Shown here piece by piece: positions 43,365-52,198 of a stretch of 64,000 bases of DNA. The stretch's first letter is position 1; each line of letters begins with the position of its first letter. The position numbers and the translations under genes were made by a program. The DNA is from Holophaga sp. (GTDB taxonomy: Bacteria; Acidobacteriota; Holophagae; Holophagales; Holophagaceae): assembly GCA_031292735.1 (NCBI GenBank), contig JARLGP010000159.1, positions 1-64,000 on the forward strand. Reading direction: 5' to 3'. A model generated the notes under the pieces. The model had not been told where the DNA came from. It searched no databases and worked only from the letters and a program-made list of their open reading frames with translations.

Positions 43365-44366
43365 CTAGCATCCCACAACTTCGGTATACCAGCCGCGGGC
43401 GCGCTCGGGGGTGATGTCGCCGTGCAGCAGCGCCCGGCCGTCCCGGAAGATCATGATGGAAAGGTCGCCCTCCTGGCCGGACAGGGCCAGCGGATTGAGC
43501 TTCCAGGGCCGGCCGGTGCGGCGTTCCAGGCGGGTCAGCAGCCCCTCCAGGTCCAGGTGGCCGGGCGGATTGACCCGGATCTGCACGCCGTCCAGCCCGC
43601 ACAGCCGGGAGGCCATCATGGTCCACCGGGCGTTGAGGAACTCGGTGACCTTGCCGGTGCAGAACCGGCATCGGCTGGCCGGCGGCTTGATGAACTGCCG
43701 CTCGTTGCGCCAGAAATCGAAGCGGGCCAGCTCCGCGTGGGGTTCGGCCCCGGTGAGCAGCTTGATCGCCTCCATGGCCGCCCAACTGCCCACCACCCCC
43801 ACCGTGGGGCCCAGAACCCCCGTGCTGTCGCAGGTGTCCACGTCCCCCCCGGCCGGCGGCTCCTCCATGAGGCAGCGCAGGCAGGGGGTGCGGGGCGGGT
43901 TCAGCGGCCAGACCATGCCTTCGCCGCCGATGGCGCCCGCGTAGATCCAGGGGGTGCCAGTGAGGATGGCGTAGTCGTTGATGAGGAAGCGGGCCTCGAA
44001 ATTGTCGCTGCCGTCCATGATCAGGTCGAACCCGTCCAGCAGCTGGCGGGCATTGCCGCTGGTGAGGTCGGCCACCACCGGGCGGATGTCGATCTGGGAG
44101 TTGGCCTCCCGCAGGTGCCGGGCCGCGGTTTCCGCCTTGGCCTGGAACAGGTCCGCTTCGGTGAACAGGATCTGCCGCTGGAGGTTGGAGTTCTCCACCA
44201 GGTCGCGGTCGACCAGGGTCAGGTGCCCCACCCCGGCGCGGGCCAGCCAGGCGGCGATCACCGATCCGGTGGCCCCCAGTCCCACGACGGCCACCCGCCG
44301 CGAGCGCAGCCGCCCGTCGGCCTCGGAGCCGAGAAAGATGCGTTGCTTGGCGTAGCGGTCCATCAT
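43365..44366 (-). CDS. ThiF/MoeB-family E1-like adenylyltransferase
   Basis: 333 residues. The N-terminal domain has the ATP-binding loop VAVVGLGATGSVIAAWLARAG, the Arg finger block ENSNLQRQILF, and MDGSDNFEARFLIND. Zinc-binding cysteines are present as CLRCLM and CRFCTG. The extension after residue 230, ending FRDGRALLHGDITPERA, matches the C-terminal part of Bacillus-type ThiF proteins. Such enzymes adenylate the C-terminus of small sulfur carriers (ThiS, MoaD); no carrier gene is adjacent. The downstream ftsE gene starts four bases after its stop. A thiamine-type role is supported only loosely by the ThiE/TenI-like gene 3 kb away. Confidence 0.8.
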   Translation of the reverse strand: MMDRYAKQRIFLGSEADGRLRSRRVAVVGLGATGSVIAAWLARAGVGHLTLVDRDLVENSNLQRQILFTEADLFQAKAETAARHLREANSQIDIRPVVADLTSGNARQLLDGFDLIMDGSDNFEARFLINDYAILTGTPWIYAGAIGGEGMVWPLNPPRTPCLRCLMEEPPAGGDVDTCDSTGVLGPTVGVVGSWAAMEAIKLLTGAEPHAELARFDFWRNERQFIKPPASRCRFCTGKVTEFLNARWTMMASRLCGLDGVQIRVNPPGHLDLEGLLTRLERRTGRPWKLNPLALSGQEGDLSIMIFRDGRALLHGDITPERARGWYTEVVGC

Positions 44367-44386
44367 CCACCAAGCATAAACGACAA

Positions 44387-44408
44387 GGAACGGACCGGAG
44401 CCCGTTCC
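44387..44408 (-). terminator. Stem-loop terminator downstream of the 44430-44897 gene
   Basis: GGAACGG (44387-44393) pairs with CCGTTCC (44402-44408) over an eight-base loop. On the minus strand it is followed by TTGTCGTTTAT, a partial T-run. It lies 22 bases after the upstream gene's stop, before the thiF-like gene. Confidence 0.5.
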
Positions 44409-44429
44409 CTGGATGGCGCCGGGAAAAAC

Positions 44430-44897
44430 TTAGTTGACGGTGCCCTTCTGGCCTTCCGCCATGGCTTTTTCGTAATCGGCCTGGAGCCGGGTGCCGTCGG
44501 AGATGGCGAATTTATAGACATACTCAAACCGGTCGGCGCCCTTGGTGAGCCCGATGATGACTTCATAAACGCCCTCGGCGCCCACCTCGAAGGGGGAGGC
44601 GATGACGTTGAAGGTGCCTTCCTTGGCGCCGTCGGGGATCTCCACATCGCTGTCGCGGATGATGTCCTTGCGCTCGCCGTTGGGGGAGATGATGGAGAAG
44701 CTGAACTTGAAGGTTCCGTCCATGCGCGAGAAGCGGGTGTAGAAACAGACCTTGGGCAGGACGAAAGGCACCTGCGGCACGACGATGTGGTGGTCGTACA
44801 GACCCATGAGCGATGTCTTCCCTCCCATTTCCTGGCGGATGTCATCGCAGAGCAGGGTGAATTCGTGCTTGGGGGCCTTAATCTGAACTTCTTGCAT
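44430..44897 (-). CDS. Hypothetical protein (DUF6941-like)
   Basis: 155 residues from ATG at 44897, with AGGAG six bases upstream. The block FTLLCDDIRQEMGGKTSLMGLYDHHIVVP, then VCFYTRFSRMDGTFKFSFSI, suggests a beta-rich domain resembling DUF6941 proteins, which have a CDDVR-GK-SLIGxY pattern. No signal peptide or membrane segment is seen, so it is probably cytoplasmic. It is transcribed away from the pseudo-nucleotidase gene across a 124-base divergent gap and appears to be a single-gene unit ended by the stem-loop. Function unknown. Confidence 0.55.
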   Translation of the reverse strand: MQEVQIKAPKHEFTLLCDDIRQEMGGKTSLMGLYDHHIVVPQVPFVLPKVCFYTRFSRMDGTFKFSFSIISPNGERKDIIRDSDVEIPDGAKEGTFNVIASPFEVGAEGVYEVIIGLTKGADRFEYVYKFAISDGTRLQADYEKAMAEGQKGTVN

Positions 44898-45021
44898 GGG
44901 AACTCCTGGGTGAACCGCCAGTGTACCTGTTGCGGCCGGTGGAACCAAGCAAACTGCGAGCGGACGGGTTCATTTTGGCCGCGACCGGGTATGGTTATGG
45001 TCAGGCAGTTCAGAGGAGGAA

Positions 45022-46620
45022 ATGGTGATCCGGTGGTTGGGTATTCTTTTGTGCGCCTTGGCCATGAATGCCCAGGAAGTGCATCTCCAGGTGCTTACCA
45101 CCACGGACCTGCAGGGGCATGTGCTGCCCCAGGACAGCTTCACCCTCCAGCCGGCGAACCAGGGCTGGGCCAGGCTGGCCACCCTGGTCCGCGCGCTGCG
45201 CGCCGCCAACCCCAACACGGTGCTGGTGGATTGCGGCGGCGCCACCCGGGGGGAACCCATCAACTATGTATGGTCCCAGCTCAACCGCAAGCTGCCCGAG
45301 CCCTCCATGGCCATCATGAATTCCCTGGGTTACAACGCCATGGTGGTGGGCCGGCAGGAGTTCGACTCCGGCCTCCAGCAGGTGCGGGCCCTGGAGGACC
45401 AGGCCCAGTTCCCGTGGCTGGCGGCCAACGTGATGTTCACCGCCGGCGGCCGGCGGGTGTTCACCCCCTACGTCAAGCTGGACGTGGGCGGGGTGCAGGT
45501 GGCCGTGGTGGGGCTGGCTTCCGCGGTCAACCCGGTCGGGTCCGATGACCTGACCTTCCAGGATCCGGTGATCGACGCCAAGATCCTCATCCCCCTGCTC
45601 CGGGAGCAGGAGAAGGTGGACCTGGTGATCGTGGCGCTGAACGGGGGCCTGGGCAAGGAGCCCTGCGCCGATCCGGAGAACCAGGCGCTGTGCCTGGCCA
45701 CCCAGGTGTCGGGGATCGATCTGATCCTGGCCGGTCGCAGCGGGCAGATGGTGAGCACCGAGGCCAACGGCGTGCCCATCCTGCAGGCCGGAACCCGGGG
45801 CCAGGCGGTGGGCGTGGCCGACCTGGTGTTCCGCCGGGCCCGGAGGGGCCGCTGGGAGCTGGTCTCCCACCGGATCCGCATCCAGCAGCCCGGCCCCGAG
45901 ACCGCCAACGACCCCCAGGTGCTGGAGCTCACCGCCCCGCTGCGGGCGGCCACCGAGACCTACCTGAACACCTTCGCCACCAACCTGGGCACCGACCTGG
46001 ACGGCCGCTGGTCGCGCATGGAGGACACCCCGCTCATGCACCTGCTGCACACGGTGGCGCGCCAGGCCAGCGGGGCCCAGATCACCGCCCTGGCCACCCC
46101 CGGCGCCCGGATCTTCATTCCCAAGGGGGTCACCTCGGTGCGCCAGTTCTACGCCCTCCACCCGGATGACGAACGCATCGACCGGATCCGGGTCACCGGG
46201 CGCCAGCTGAGGGCCTACCTGGAGCACGCCGCCCGGTTCTACAACTTCAGCCACAATCCCGAACTGTTCGCCAAGGGCACCGGTCCCGGCGATTTCGACA
46301 CCCTGGACGGCTGCACCTACGCCCTGGACATCTCCCGCCCGGCGGGCACCCGGGTGGTGGACCTGAAATTCCAGGGCCAGCCGGTGAAGGACGACCAGAC
46401 CTTCACTCTTGGCCTCCCCGCCGGCCGCCTCAGCGGTACGGGCGGCTACCTGGAGGCCATGGGCTGGTCCGGCCGGCCCGAATTCCAGAGCCGGGCGCCG
46501 TTCCGCAACCTCCTGCTGGAGTACGTCCTGTCCCGTCCCACCCTCGCTCCGGCCAGCGAAGACAACTGGCGCATCATTCCGGCCCTGGACCGGGAGCGGG
46601 TCCAGGCCCAGCAGCCGTAG
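45022..46620 (+). CDS. Secreted 5'-nucleotidase-fold protein, probably catalytically inactive
   Basis: 532 residues with a short signal peptide (VIRWLGILLCALAMNAQ). The fold of UshA-type bifunctional metallophosphatase/5'-nucleotidases is clear over the full length (LTTTDLQGHVLP; MNSLGYNAMVVGRQEFD; C-terminal domain VTGRQLRAYLEHAARFYN and LGLPAGRLSGTGGY). Most metal ligands are lost: DxH is DLQ, the GD loop is CGG, GNHE is GRQE, the mid-domain His is Asn in VALNGG, and GHxH/Q is GRSG. Only the first Asp (D29) remains. GAGGAGG precedes ATG. It is probably a binding or scaffold protein in the periplasm rather than a phosphatase. Confidence 0.82.
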   Translation: MVIRWLGILLCALAMNAQEVHLQVLTTTDLQGHVLPQDSFTLQPANQGWARLATLVRALRAANPNTVLVDCGGATRGEPINYVWSQLNRKLPEPSMAIMNSLGYNAMVVGRQEFDSGLQQVRALEDQAQFPWLAANVMFTAGGRRVFTPYVKLDVGGVQVAVVGLASAVNPVGSDDLTFQDPVIDAKILIPLLREQEKVDLVIVALNGGLGKEPCADPENQALCLATQVSGIDLILAGRSGQMVSTEANGVPILQAGTRGQAVGVADLVFRRARRGRWELVSHRIRIQQPGPETANDPQVLELTAPLRAATETYLNTFATNLGTDLDGRWSRMEDTPLMHLLHTVARQASGAQITALATPGARIFIPKGVTSVRQFYALHPDDERIDRIRVTGRQLRAYLEHAARFYNFSHNPELFAKGTGPGDFDTLDGCTYALDISRPAGTRVVDLKFQGQPVKDDQTFTLGLPAGRLSGTGGYLEAMGWSGRPEFQSRAPFRNLLLEYVLSRPTLAPASEDNWRIIPALDRERVQAQQP

Positions 46621-46631
46621 GAGTCCCCCCC

Positions 46632-47615
46632 ATGGAACTCAGCAGCATCGGCCTCGGCACCTACCTGGGCGACCCCGACCCCACCACCGACGACGGCTAC
46701 CGCGAAGCGGCCCGCGCCTTCGCCCAGGGCGGGGGCACCGTGTTCGACACCGCCGCCAACTACCGCATGGGCCGTTCCGAGCGGGCGCTGGGCGAGGTGT
46801 TCCGGGAGCTGCCGCGGGAGTCCTTCTTCGTGAGCACCAAGGCCGGCTACCTGCCCATGGCCGACGGCGTGCACCCGGAACAGCCCCGGGCCTGGTTCCA
46901 GCGGGTGCTGGCCGGGCCCGGGGTGCTGGCGCCCGAGGACGTGGTGGACGGCTGCCACGCCCTGACCCCGGCCTACCTGGCGCACCAGCTGCGGGTGTCC
47001 CTGGAGGCGCTGCAGGTGGCCCGGGTGGACCTGTTCCACCTGCACAACCCCGAGCACCAGCGTCCCGCGCTGGGGCCGGAGAAGTTCCGCACGGTGCTGC
47101 GCAAGGCCTTCGAGGCCTGCGAGGAGCTGGCCGCCCAGGGGCTGATCGGCGCCTACGGCTGCGCCACCTGGAACGGGTTCCGGGTGCCGCCCGAGGCGCC
47201 CGACCACCTGGGCCTGGAGCAGCTGCTGGAGGACGCCCTGGCGGCGGGCGGCAAGCACCACCACTTCCGCTGGATCCAGCTGCCCCTGAACCTGGCCATG
47301 CCCGAGGCGTTCAACCGGGCCACCCAGCCCTTCGGCGGCGCGCTGCTCACCCCCCTGGAGGCGGCGCGGGCCGCCGGCCTGCAGGTCCAGGTCTCCGCCA
47401 GCCTGATGCAGGCCCGGATCCTGCACCGGCTCCCGGCCGGGGTCCTGCAAGGCTGCCGGACCCCGGCCCAGATCGCCCTGCAGTTCGCCCGCTCCTGCCC
47501 CGGCGTCACCACCGCCCTGTGCGGCATGGGCTGCTCCGGGCATGTTACGGAAAACCTGGAGCTGCTGGCCCAGCCCAAGGCCGGGGTGGAGGAACTCAAG
47601 ACCTTGGTCGGCTGA
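46632..47615 (+). CDS. Aldo/keto reductase
   Basis: 327 residues with the (beta/alpha)8 family signatures. The catalytic tetrad is present: Asp and Tyr in FDTAANYRMGRSERALG, Lys in VSTKAGY, and His in DLFHLHNPE. The C-terminal NADPH-binding part includes TPAQIALQFARSCPGVTTAL. Members reduce aldehydes and ketones with NADPH. The start lies 11 bases after the preceding stop, so it is likely co-transcribed with the nucleotidase-fold gene, though no shared pathway is evident. Substrate unknown. Confidence 0.9.
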   Translation: MELSSIGLGTYLGDPDPTTDDGYREAARAFAQGGGTVFDTAANYRMGRSERALGEVFRELPRESFFVSTKAGYLPMADGVHPEQPRAWFQRVLAGPGVLAPEDVVDGCHALTPAYLAHQLRVSLEALQVARVDLFHLHNPEHQRPALGPEKFRTVLRKAFEACEELAAQGLIGAYGCATWNGFRVPPEAPDHLGLEQLLEDALAAGGKHHHFRWIQLPLNLAMPEAFNRATQPFGGALLTPLEAARAAGLQVQVSASLMQARILHRLPAGVLQGCRTPAQIALQFARSCPGVTTALCGMGCSGHVTENLELLAQPKAGVEELKTLVG

Positions 47616-47690
47616 TCGGGAGCTTCCCGGGAATTGCGCTACCCTCGAAGGGCGCGGGACGTTTCGCGTGGCGGTCCAGTCTGGAGAAAA

Positions 47691-47696
47691 TATAAT
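47691..47696 (+). promoter_or_regulatory. Consensus -10 box close to the ThiE-like start
   Basis: A perfect TATAAT ends six bases before ATG at 47703, in a small AT-rich patch. Transcription from it would begin at about the start codon, giving a leaderless mRNA. No good -35 is seen 17 bases upstream. Confidence 0.4.
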
Positions 47697-47702
47697 TTAA
47701 TT

Positions 47703-48269
47703 ATGCATATCCTTGCGGTCACCCCCGGCGAAGGGCTGGATCAGGCTCATTGGGAGCGTGTGATCCACTCCGGCGTGGATGCCCTCATGATCCGCGAGGC
47801 CATGGACCCCCGGGGCCTGGTGGCCGCGGCGCGCTGGGTGCGCCAGTCGGCGCCCGGTCTGGAGGTGTGGCTGAACGGTCGGCTGGATGTGGCCCTGGCG
47901 GCCGGTTGCGGGCTGCACGCGCCCGAGGCCTATCCCCCGGTGCCCCCGCACCTGCTGCCCCTGTCCCGGCCCATCCACGACCCGGCCCAGGTGGCGGAAC
48001 GGGCCGGCGCCCGCCAACTGATCCTGTCGCCGGTGTTCCCGGTTCCCGGCAAGGGGCCCGCCTGGGGCCCCGGCAAGCTGCACGCGGTGCTGGACGCCAT
48101 GCCGCCGGTGGCCGGGCGGATCCTCGCCCTGGGCGGGATCACCGCGGCCAACGCCGGGTCCCTGCGTCATCCCCGGCTGGACGGGGTGGCGCTGATCCGC
48201 GGCCTGTGGTCCGAGCCCGACCCGGCCCGGGCCGTGGCCCGGATGCGTGCGGCCTGGGCCTCCCCCTGA
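47703..48269 (+). CDS. Thiamine phosphate synthase/TenI-like protein
   Basis: 188 residues of a compact TIM-barrel. Visible family blocks are DALMIREAMDPRGLVAAARW, NGRLDVALAAGCGLHAPE, LILSPVFPVPGKGPAWG and ALGGITAANAGSL, corresponding to ThiE/TenI phosphate-binding and substrate loops. ThiE joins the thiazole and pyrimidine parts of thiamine; TenI aromatises the thiazole. The short length, lack of the full ThiE pyrophosphate loop and absence of other thi genes nearby leave the exact role open. The only GGAG is 16 bases from ATG, too far for normal initiation, with a TATAAT in between. Confidence 0.7.
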   Translation: MHILAVTPGEGLDQAHWERVIHSGVDALMIREAMDPRGLVAAARWVRQSAPGLEVWLNGRLDVALAAGCGLHAPEAYPPVPPHLLPLSRPIHDPAQVAERAGARQLILSPVFPVPGKGPAWGPGKLHAVLDAMPPVAGRILALGGITAANAGSLRHPRLDGVALIRGLWSEPDPARAVARMRAAWASP

Positions 48270-48315
48270 GCCCGGCCCCCTTCATGCGGTTCCCCCCTTC
48301 CACAGCGGAGCGACG

Positions 48316-50223
48316 ATGAAACCAATACTTACCTGGCTGGTGCTGGCGGCGACCACGCTCGCCCTGCGGGCGGATACCGACTGGAAGGCGCTGGCCGCCC
48401 GGTTTCCCCAGGCCATGGCCGTGGTGGAGGACAGCCGCGAGACCTTCGACGTGAAGGCCGACGGCAAATACCTGTCCACCACCCACTACCGCGCCACGAT
48501 CCTGCAGGAGCCGGGCATCGGCCCGCTTTCCAAGTACGGCGACAGCTACTACGAGAAGTACGACCAGGTGGTGGTGAAGCGGGCGGTGGTGATCGGCCCC
48601 GACGGCCAGGTGACGGCGGTGGGCCAGGACAACATCAAGGACCTGCCCATGCCCGCCCACGGCCCGTTCTACCTGCAGAACGTGCGCCTGGTGCTGATCT
48701 CCTTCCCCCAGCTGCAGGTGGGCTCCACCGTGGAGGTGGACACCGAGGTGCGCCGCAACGCGCCGCCCATGGACCACACCTTTTCCCTGCTGGAGTCCCT
48801 GCAGGGCGAGCAGCCGGTGCTGCGGCAAAGCTACAGCGTGACCCTGCCGGCCTCCATGCCGCTGTCCTGGAAGGTCTACCGCGGCCAGGCGGACTTCACC
48901 CGCACCGAGCGGGACGGCGCCGTCACCTACCAGTGGCAGGTGGGTGAGCAGCCCCAGATCATTCCCGAACCGTCCATGCCGCCCCTGCCGGAGGTGACCC
49001 CGGTGCTGGCCCTCTCCACCATCCCCACCTGGCAGGACGTGTCCCGCTGGTTCTACAAGCTCTCCGCCGACGGCCAGAAGATGACCCCGCAGCTCACCCA
49101 GCTGGTGGCCCAGGTGACCGCCGGCAAGACCACCCAGGAAGCGAAGATCGAGGCCCTGTACTTCTGGGCCTCGCGCAACATCCGCTATGTGGAGACCGCC
49201 TTCACCGGCGAGAAGGCCGGGTTCAAGCCGGTCTCGGCCGACCAGACCTTCCAGCGCAAGTACGGCGTGTGCCGGGACAAGGCCCAGTTCCTGGTGACCC
49301 TGCTGCGCTCCATCGGGGTGGACGCCTACAACGTCCTCATCACCTCCGGGGTGCGGAGGGACGTGGACCTGCCGGGCATCCAGTTCAACCACGCCATCGT
49401 CGCCATCCGCCGGGCCGACCGCAGCTTCACCTTCCTGGACCCCACCGCCGAGGATTCCCGCCAGTACCTGCCCTACTCGGACCAGTACAAGTTCGCCCTG
49501 GTCTGCACCCCCGAGGGCGAGGACATCCAGTCCACGCCGCTGGCCCCGCCCAGCGACAACCGCATGGAGATCACCCTGGAGACCCGCCTGGGCGCCGACG
49601 GCGCGCTCAGCTCGAAGGTGGTGATGGAGCCCACCGGCATCTACGACCTGGTGTTCCGGCAGTTCCTGAACAGCCTGGCCCCGGCCCGGCGGGAGATGTT
49701 CTTCACCACCCTGGCCGGGCGGATCCTCCCGGGCGGCTCGCTCAGCGACCTGGTGCTGCCCGACCTGGACGACCTCAACGCCCCGGCCCGCATGTCCTTC
49801 ACCCTCACCGCCGCCGACCAGGGCACCCGGGCCGGCGACTACCTGGTGTTCACCACCCCGGGCCAGGGCGGCCGGCTGGACCTGCTGCTGGGATCCCTGC
49901 TGGCCGGGGCCACCGCGGCCCAGCGGAACTATCCGCTGATGCTGGAGGCCGCGGTGCAGTCGCGCATCCGGGAAACGGTGAAGCTGCCCCCCGGCTACAC
50001 GGTGCGCTCGCTGCCGGCGCCGGTGGACCTCAAGGACGGCGGCGCCGCCCTCGCCCGCACCTGCGTCGCCGGCCCGGAGGGCCTGGCCTACGGCGAGGAC
50101 TTCACCGCCTCCGCCCTCTACTATTCCGGAAGCGCCTACCAGGGCCTGCGCCAGCTGCTGGAGCAGCGCGGCCGGCTGCGGGACGGCAAAGTCATCCTGC
50201 TGCGCCAGGGAGGTGCGAAATGA
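48316..50223 (+). CDS. Secreted DUF3857/transglutaminase-like protein, active-site triad intact
   Basis: 635 residues with a signal peptide (MKPILTWLVLAATTLALRAD). Residues about 40-210 form the DUF3857 beta domain (KYLSTTHYRATILQEPGI, VRLVLISFPQLQVGSTVE). A papain-like transglutaminase domain follows: catalytic Cys319 in YGVCRDKAQFLVTLL, His359 in QFNHAIVAI and Asp375 in FTFLDPTAED. About 230 further residues form a beta-rich C-terminal region. Such proteins are periplasmic and may act as peptidases or cross-linkers; the substrate is unknown. The stop overlaps the next start (ATGA), pairing it with an inactive paralogue. Confidence 0.87.
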   Translation: MKPILTWLVLAATTLALRADTDWKALAARFPQAMAVVEDSRETFDVKADGKYLSTTHYRATILQEPGIGPLSKYGDSYYEKYDQVVVKRAVVIGPDGQVTAVGQDNIKDLPMPAHGPFYLQNVRLVLISFPQLQVGSTVEVDTEVRRNAPPMDHTFSLLESLQGEQPVLRQSYSVTLPASMPLSWKVYRGQADFTRTERDGAVTYQWQVGEQPQIIPEPSMPPLPEVTPVLALSTIPTWQDVSRWFYKLSADGQKMTPQLTQLVAQVTAGKTTQEAKIEALYFWASRNIRYVETAFTGEKAGFKPVSADQTFQRKYGVCRDKAQFLVTLLRSIGVDAYNVLITSGVRRDVDLPGIQFNHAIVAIRRADRSFTFLDPTAEDSRQYLPYSDQYKFALVCTPEGEDIQSTPLAPPSDNRMEITLETRLGADGALSSKVVMEPTGIYDLVFRQFLNSLAPARREMFFTTLAGRILPGGSLSDLVLPDLDDLNAPARMSFTLTAADQGTRAGDYLVFTTPGQGGRLDLLLGSLLAGATAAQRNYPLMLEAAVQSRIRETVKLPPGYTVRSLPAPVDLKDGGAALARTCVAGPEGLAYGEDFTASALYYSGSAYQGLRQLLEQRGRLRDGKVILLRQGGAK

Positions 50224-52139
50224 AGGTGAGCCACCTGCTGCAAAGCCTGGCCATGGTCACCGGCCTGATCCTGCCTGCGGCCAGCCCGGCCGCCATCACC
50301 GCGGCCCTCAAGCAGCCCGCCGACGCCGGCCGCTATCCCCAGGCCGGGGCCGTGGTGCTGCTGGACGAGGCGGTGGTGACCCTGGACGCCCGGGGGCGCA
50401 CCACCACCGAGGGCCACGTGCTCGTCAAGGTCCTGCAGGACCGCGCCATGCGCCAGCTCAGCGACCAGAAGATCCCGTTCCGGGGCGATTCCGAAAGCTG
50501 CCAGGTGCTGCTGGCCGTCACCCACCTGCCGGACGGCGGCACCCGGAAGCCCGAGGCCAACGGCATCATGGAAGTCTCCGACCCCGAGGCCGCCGCCGCC
50601 CCCTTCTACTCCACCGCCCGGCTGAAGGTGATCTCCTTCCCCGGCGTCCAGGTGGGCGCGGTGATGGAACTGAAGTACCGGGTGAGTCCGCTGCCGGGCC
50701 TGAAGCCGGAAACCGCCGAGCCCTTCATGGGCGAATCGCTGTTCGCCGGCTACGAGCCCGTGCTGAGGAAGTCCCTCACCCTGAAGGTTCCGGCCAAGGC
50801 CGGGCTGCAGTACGAAATGTTCAACCAGGCGCCCGGGCCCCGGATCCGCAGGACCGCGGGGGGCGTGGAATACACCTGGGAGGTGCGCAACCAGCCGCAG
50901 ATCGTGCCCGAGACCGGCATGGTGCCGGAGGCGGAAGTGGTGCCGCGGATGGTCTGGACCGTGGCCAAGGACCGGGCCCAGCTGGGCCGCTGGCTGCATG
51001 ACCGGTTCCAGGCCGCGGCCCGGCCCGATCCCGCGGTCCAGGCCAAGGCCCGGGAACTCACCGCCGGCCTGGCCAGCCCCGAGGCCAAGGTGGATCGGCT
51101 GGCGCTGTTCGTCATCAAGGAGATCCAGGGCGTGCCCCTGGGATTGGGCCGGGTCGGCTACCAGCCCACCCGGGCCGGGATCATCCTGGCCAACCGCTAC
51201 GCCGACACCCGGGACAAGTTCGTCCTGTTCCAGTCCCTGCTGGAGGCGGCGGGGCTGTCGGCCCAGCCGGTGTTCCTCCAGGAGCTGCGCGTGAAGCTGT
51301 CGGCGCTGGCCTGCCTCAACGAGTACCAGGACATCCTGGCCCGGGTGGAGCTGCCGTCGGGGACGCGGTTCTACGACCTGAACCAGAACCTGGCGCGGCT
51401 GGGCCAGCTGACCGCCGCCAACGGCGGCCGTCCCGGCCTGCTGGTGGCCGACGGGGTCGGCCAGGCCGTCACCACCCCCGCGGTGGACGAGCAGCGCCAG
51501 TTCGTGCGCGCCCGCTGGGACATGGCCCTGGACGCCGCCGGCACCCTGGCCGGGCGGATCACCCTGGCCTACGGCGGGCTGTTCGATCACCAGATCCGCA
51601 CCCTGCTCTACGGCCGCAACGACCAGGACCGCAAGGTGCTGTTCCAGACCGCCGCCGATCACATCAAGAAGGGCGCGGTCATGGAAGGCTTCACCGTCTC
51701 CGATCTGCTGGACCTCACCCGGGCCCCGGAAGTGACCATGACCGTCCGCATCCCCCAATTCGCCTGCCTGCAGGGCGACATGATGATCCTGAACCTGCCC
51801 TCCGACCTGATCCCCATGGGCGAGGCGCCGGTGCAGCCCGCCCTGCCGGTGGTGAAGTTCCCCTTCCTGGTGCCCGCCACCTTCGGTCTGGACGCCGAGC
51901 TCTCCCTGAGCCTGCCCGACGGCTACCGCGTGGCCTACCAGCCGCGCAGCGCCGAGATCCGGCAGGGCCCGCTGCGCTTCCAGATCAGCAGCGCGGCCCA
52001 GCCTGGGGGTCTCCTGCTGAAGCGGTCCGCCATCTGGCAGGACGCCGTGGTCCAGCCCGCGGCCTACCCCGCCTTGTGGCGCGCCTATGGCCAGACCACC
52101 GTGCCGGGCAACGCCCTGGTGCTGCTGGAACGGAGGTAG
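50220..52139 (+). CDS. Secreted DUF3857/transglutaminase-like paralogue without catalytic Cys and His
   Basis: 639 residues, same layout as the preceding protein: signal peptide (AMVTGLILPAASPAAIT), DUF3857 domain (ARLKVISFPGVQVGAVMELK), transglutaminase-like domain and beta-rich tail. Aligning by eye, the catalytic Cys is Thr330 in RYADTRDKFVLFQSLL, the His is replaced (Asp371 in EYQDILARV), and only the Asp equivalent (386, FYDLN) remains. It should therefore be a pseudoenzyme. Strict translational coupling (ATGA) to the intact paralogue suggests equal amounts and a heteromeric complex. Confidence 0.83.
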   Translation: MKVSHLLQSLAMVTGLILPAASPAAITAALKQPADAGRYPQAGAVVLLDEAVVTLDARGRTTTEGHVLVKVLQDRAMRQLSDQKIPFRGDSESCQVLLAVTHLPDGGTRKPEANGIMEVSDPEAAAAPFYSTARLKVISFPGVQVGAVMELKYRVSPLPGLKPETAEPFMGESLFAGYEPVLRKSLTLKVPAKAGLQYEMFNQAPGPRIRRTAGGVEYTWEVRNQPQIVPETGMVPEAEVVPRMVWTVAKDRAQLGRWLHDRFQAAARPDPAVQAKARELTAGLASPEAKVDRLALFVIKEIQGVPLGLGRVGYQPTRAGIILANRYADTRDKFVLFQSLLEAAGLSAQPVFLQELRVKLSALACLNEYQDILARVELPSGTRFYDLNQNLARLGQLTAANGGRPGLLVADGVGQAVTTPAVDEQRQFVRARWDMALDAAGTLAGRITLAYGGLFDHQIRTLLYGRNDQDRKVLFQTAADHIKKGAVMEGFTVSDLLDLTRAPEVTMTVRIPQFACLQGDMMILNLPSDLIPMGEAPVQPALPVVKFPFLVPATFGLDAELSLSLPDGYRVAYQPRSAEIRQGPLRFQISSAAQPGGLLLKRSAIWQDAVVQPAAYPALWRAYGQTTVPGNALVLLERR

Positions 52140-52173
52140 CGGGCCGGCTTGCAGGGTCCTTGTCTGGGTATTA

Positions 52174-52189
52174 CTCTTACCGGTAAGAG
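52174..52189. promoter_or_regulatory. Palindromic operator of the VapBC operon
   Basis: CTCTTACCGGTAAGAG is a perfect 16-base palindrome. It ends nine bases before the vapB ATG and overlaps the AGAGGAG ribosome-binding site. Binding by the VapB dimer would block transcription and could mask translation; as RNA it could also fold over the ribosome-binding site. Confidence 0.65.
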
Positions 52190-52198
52190 GAGAACCCG

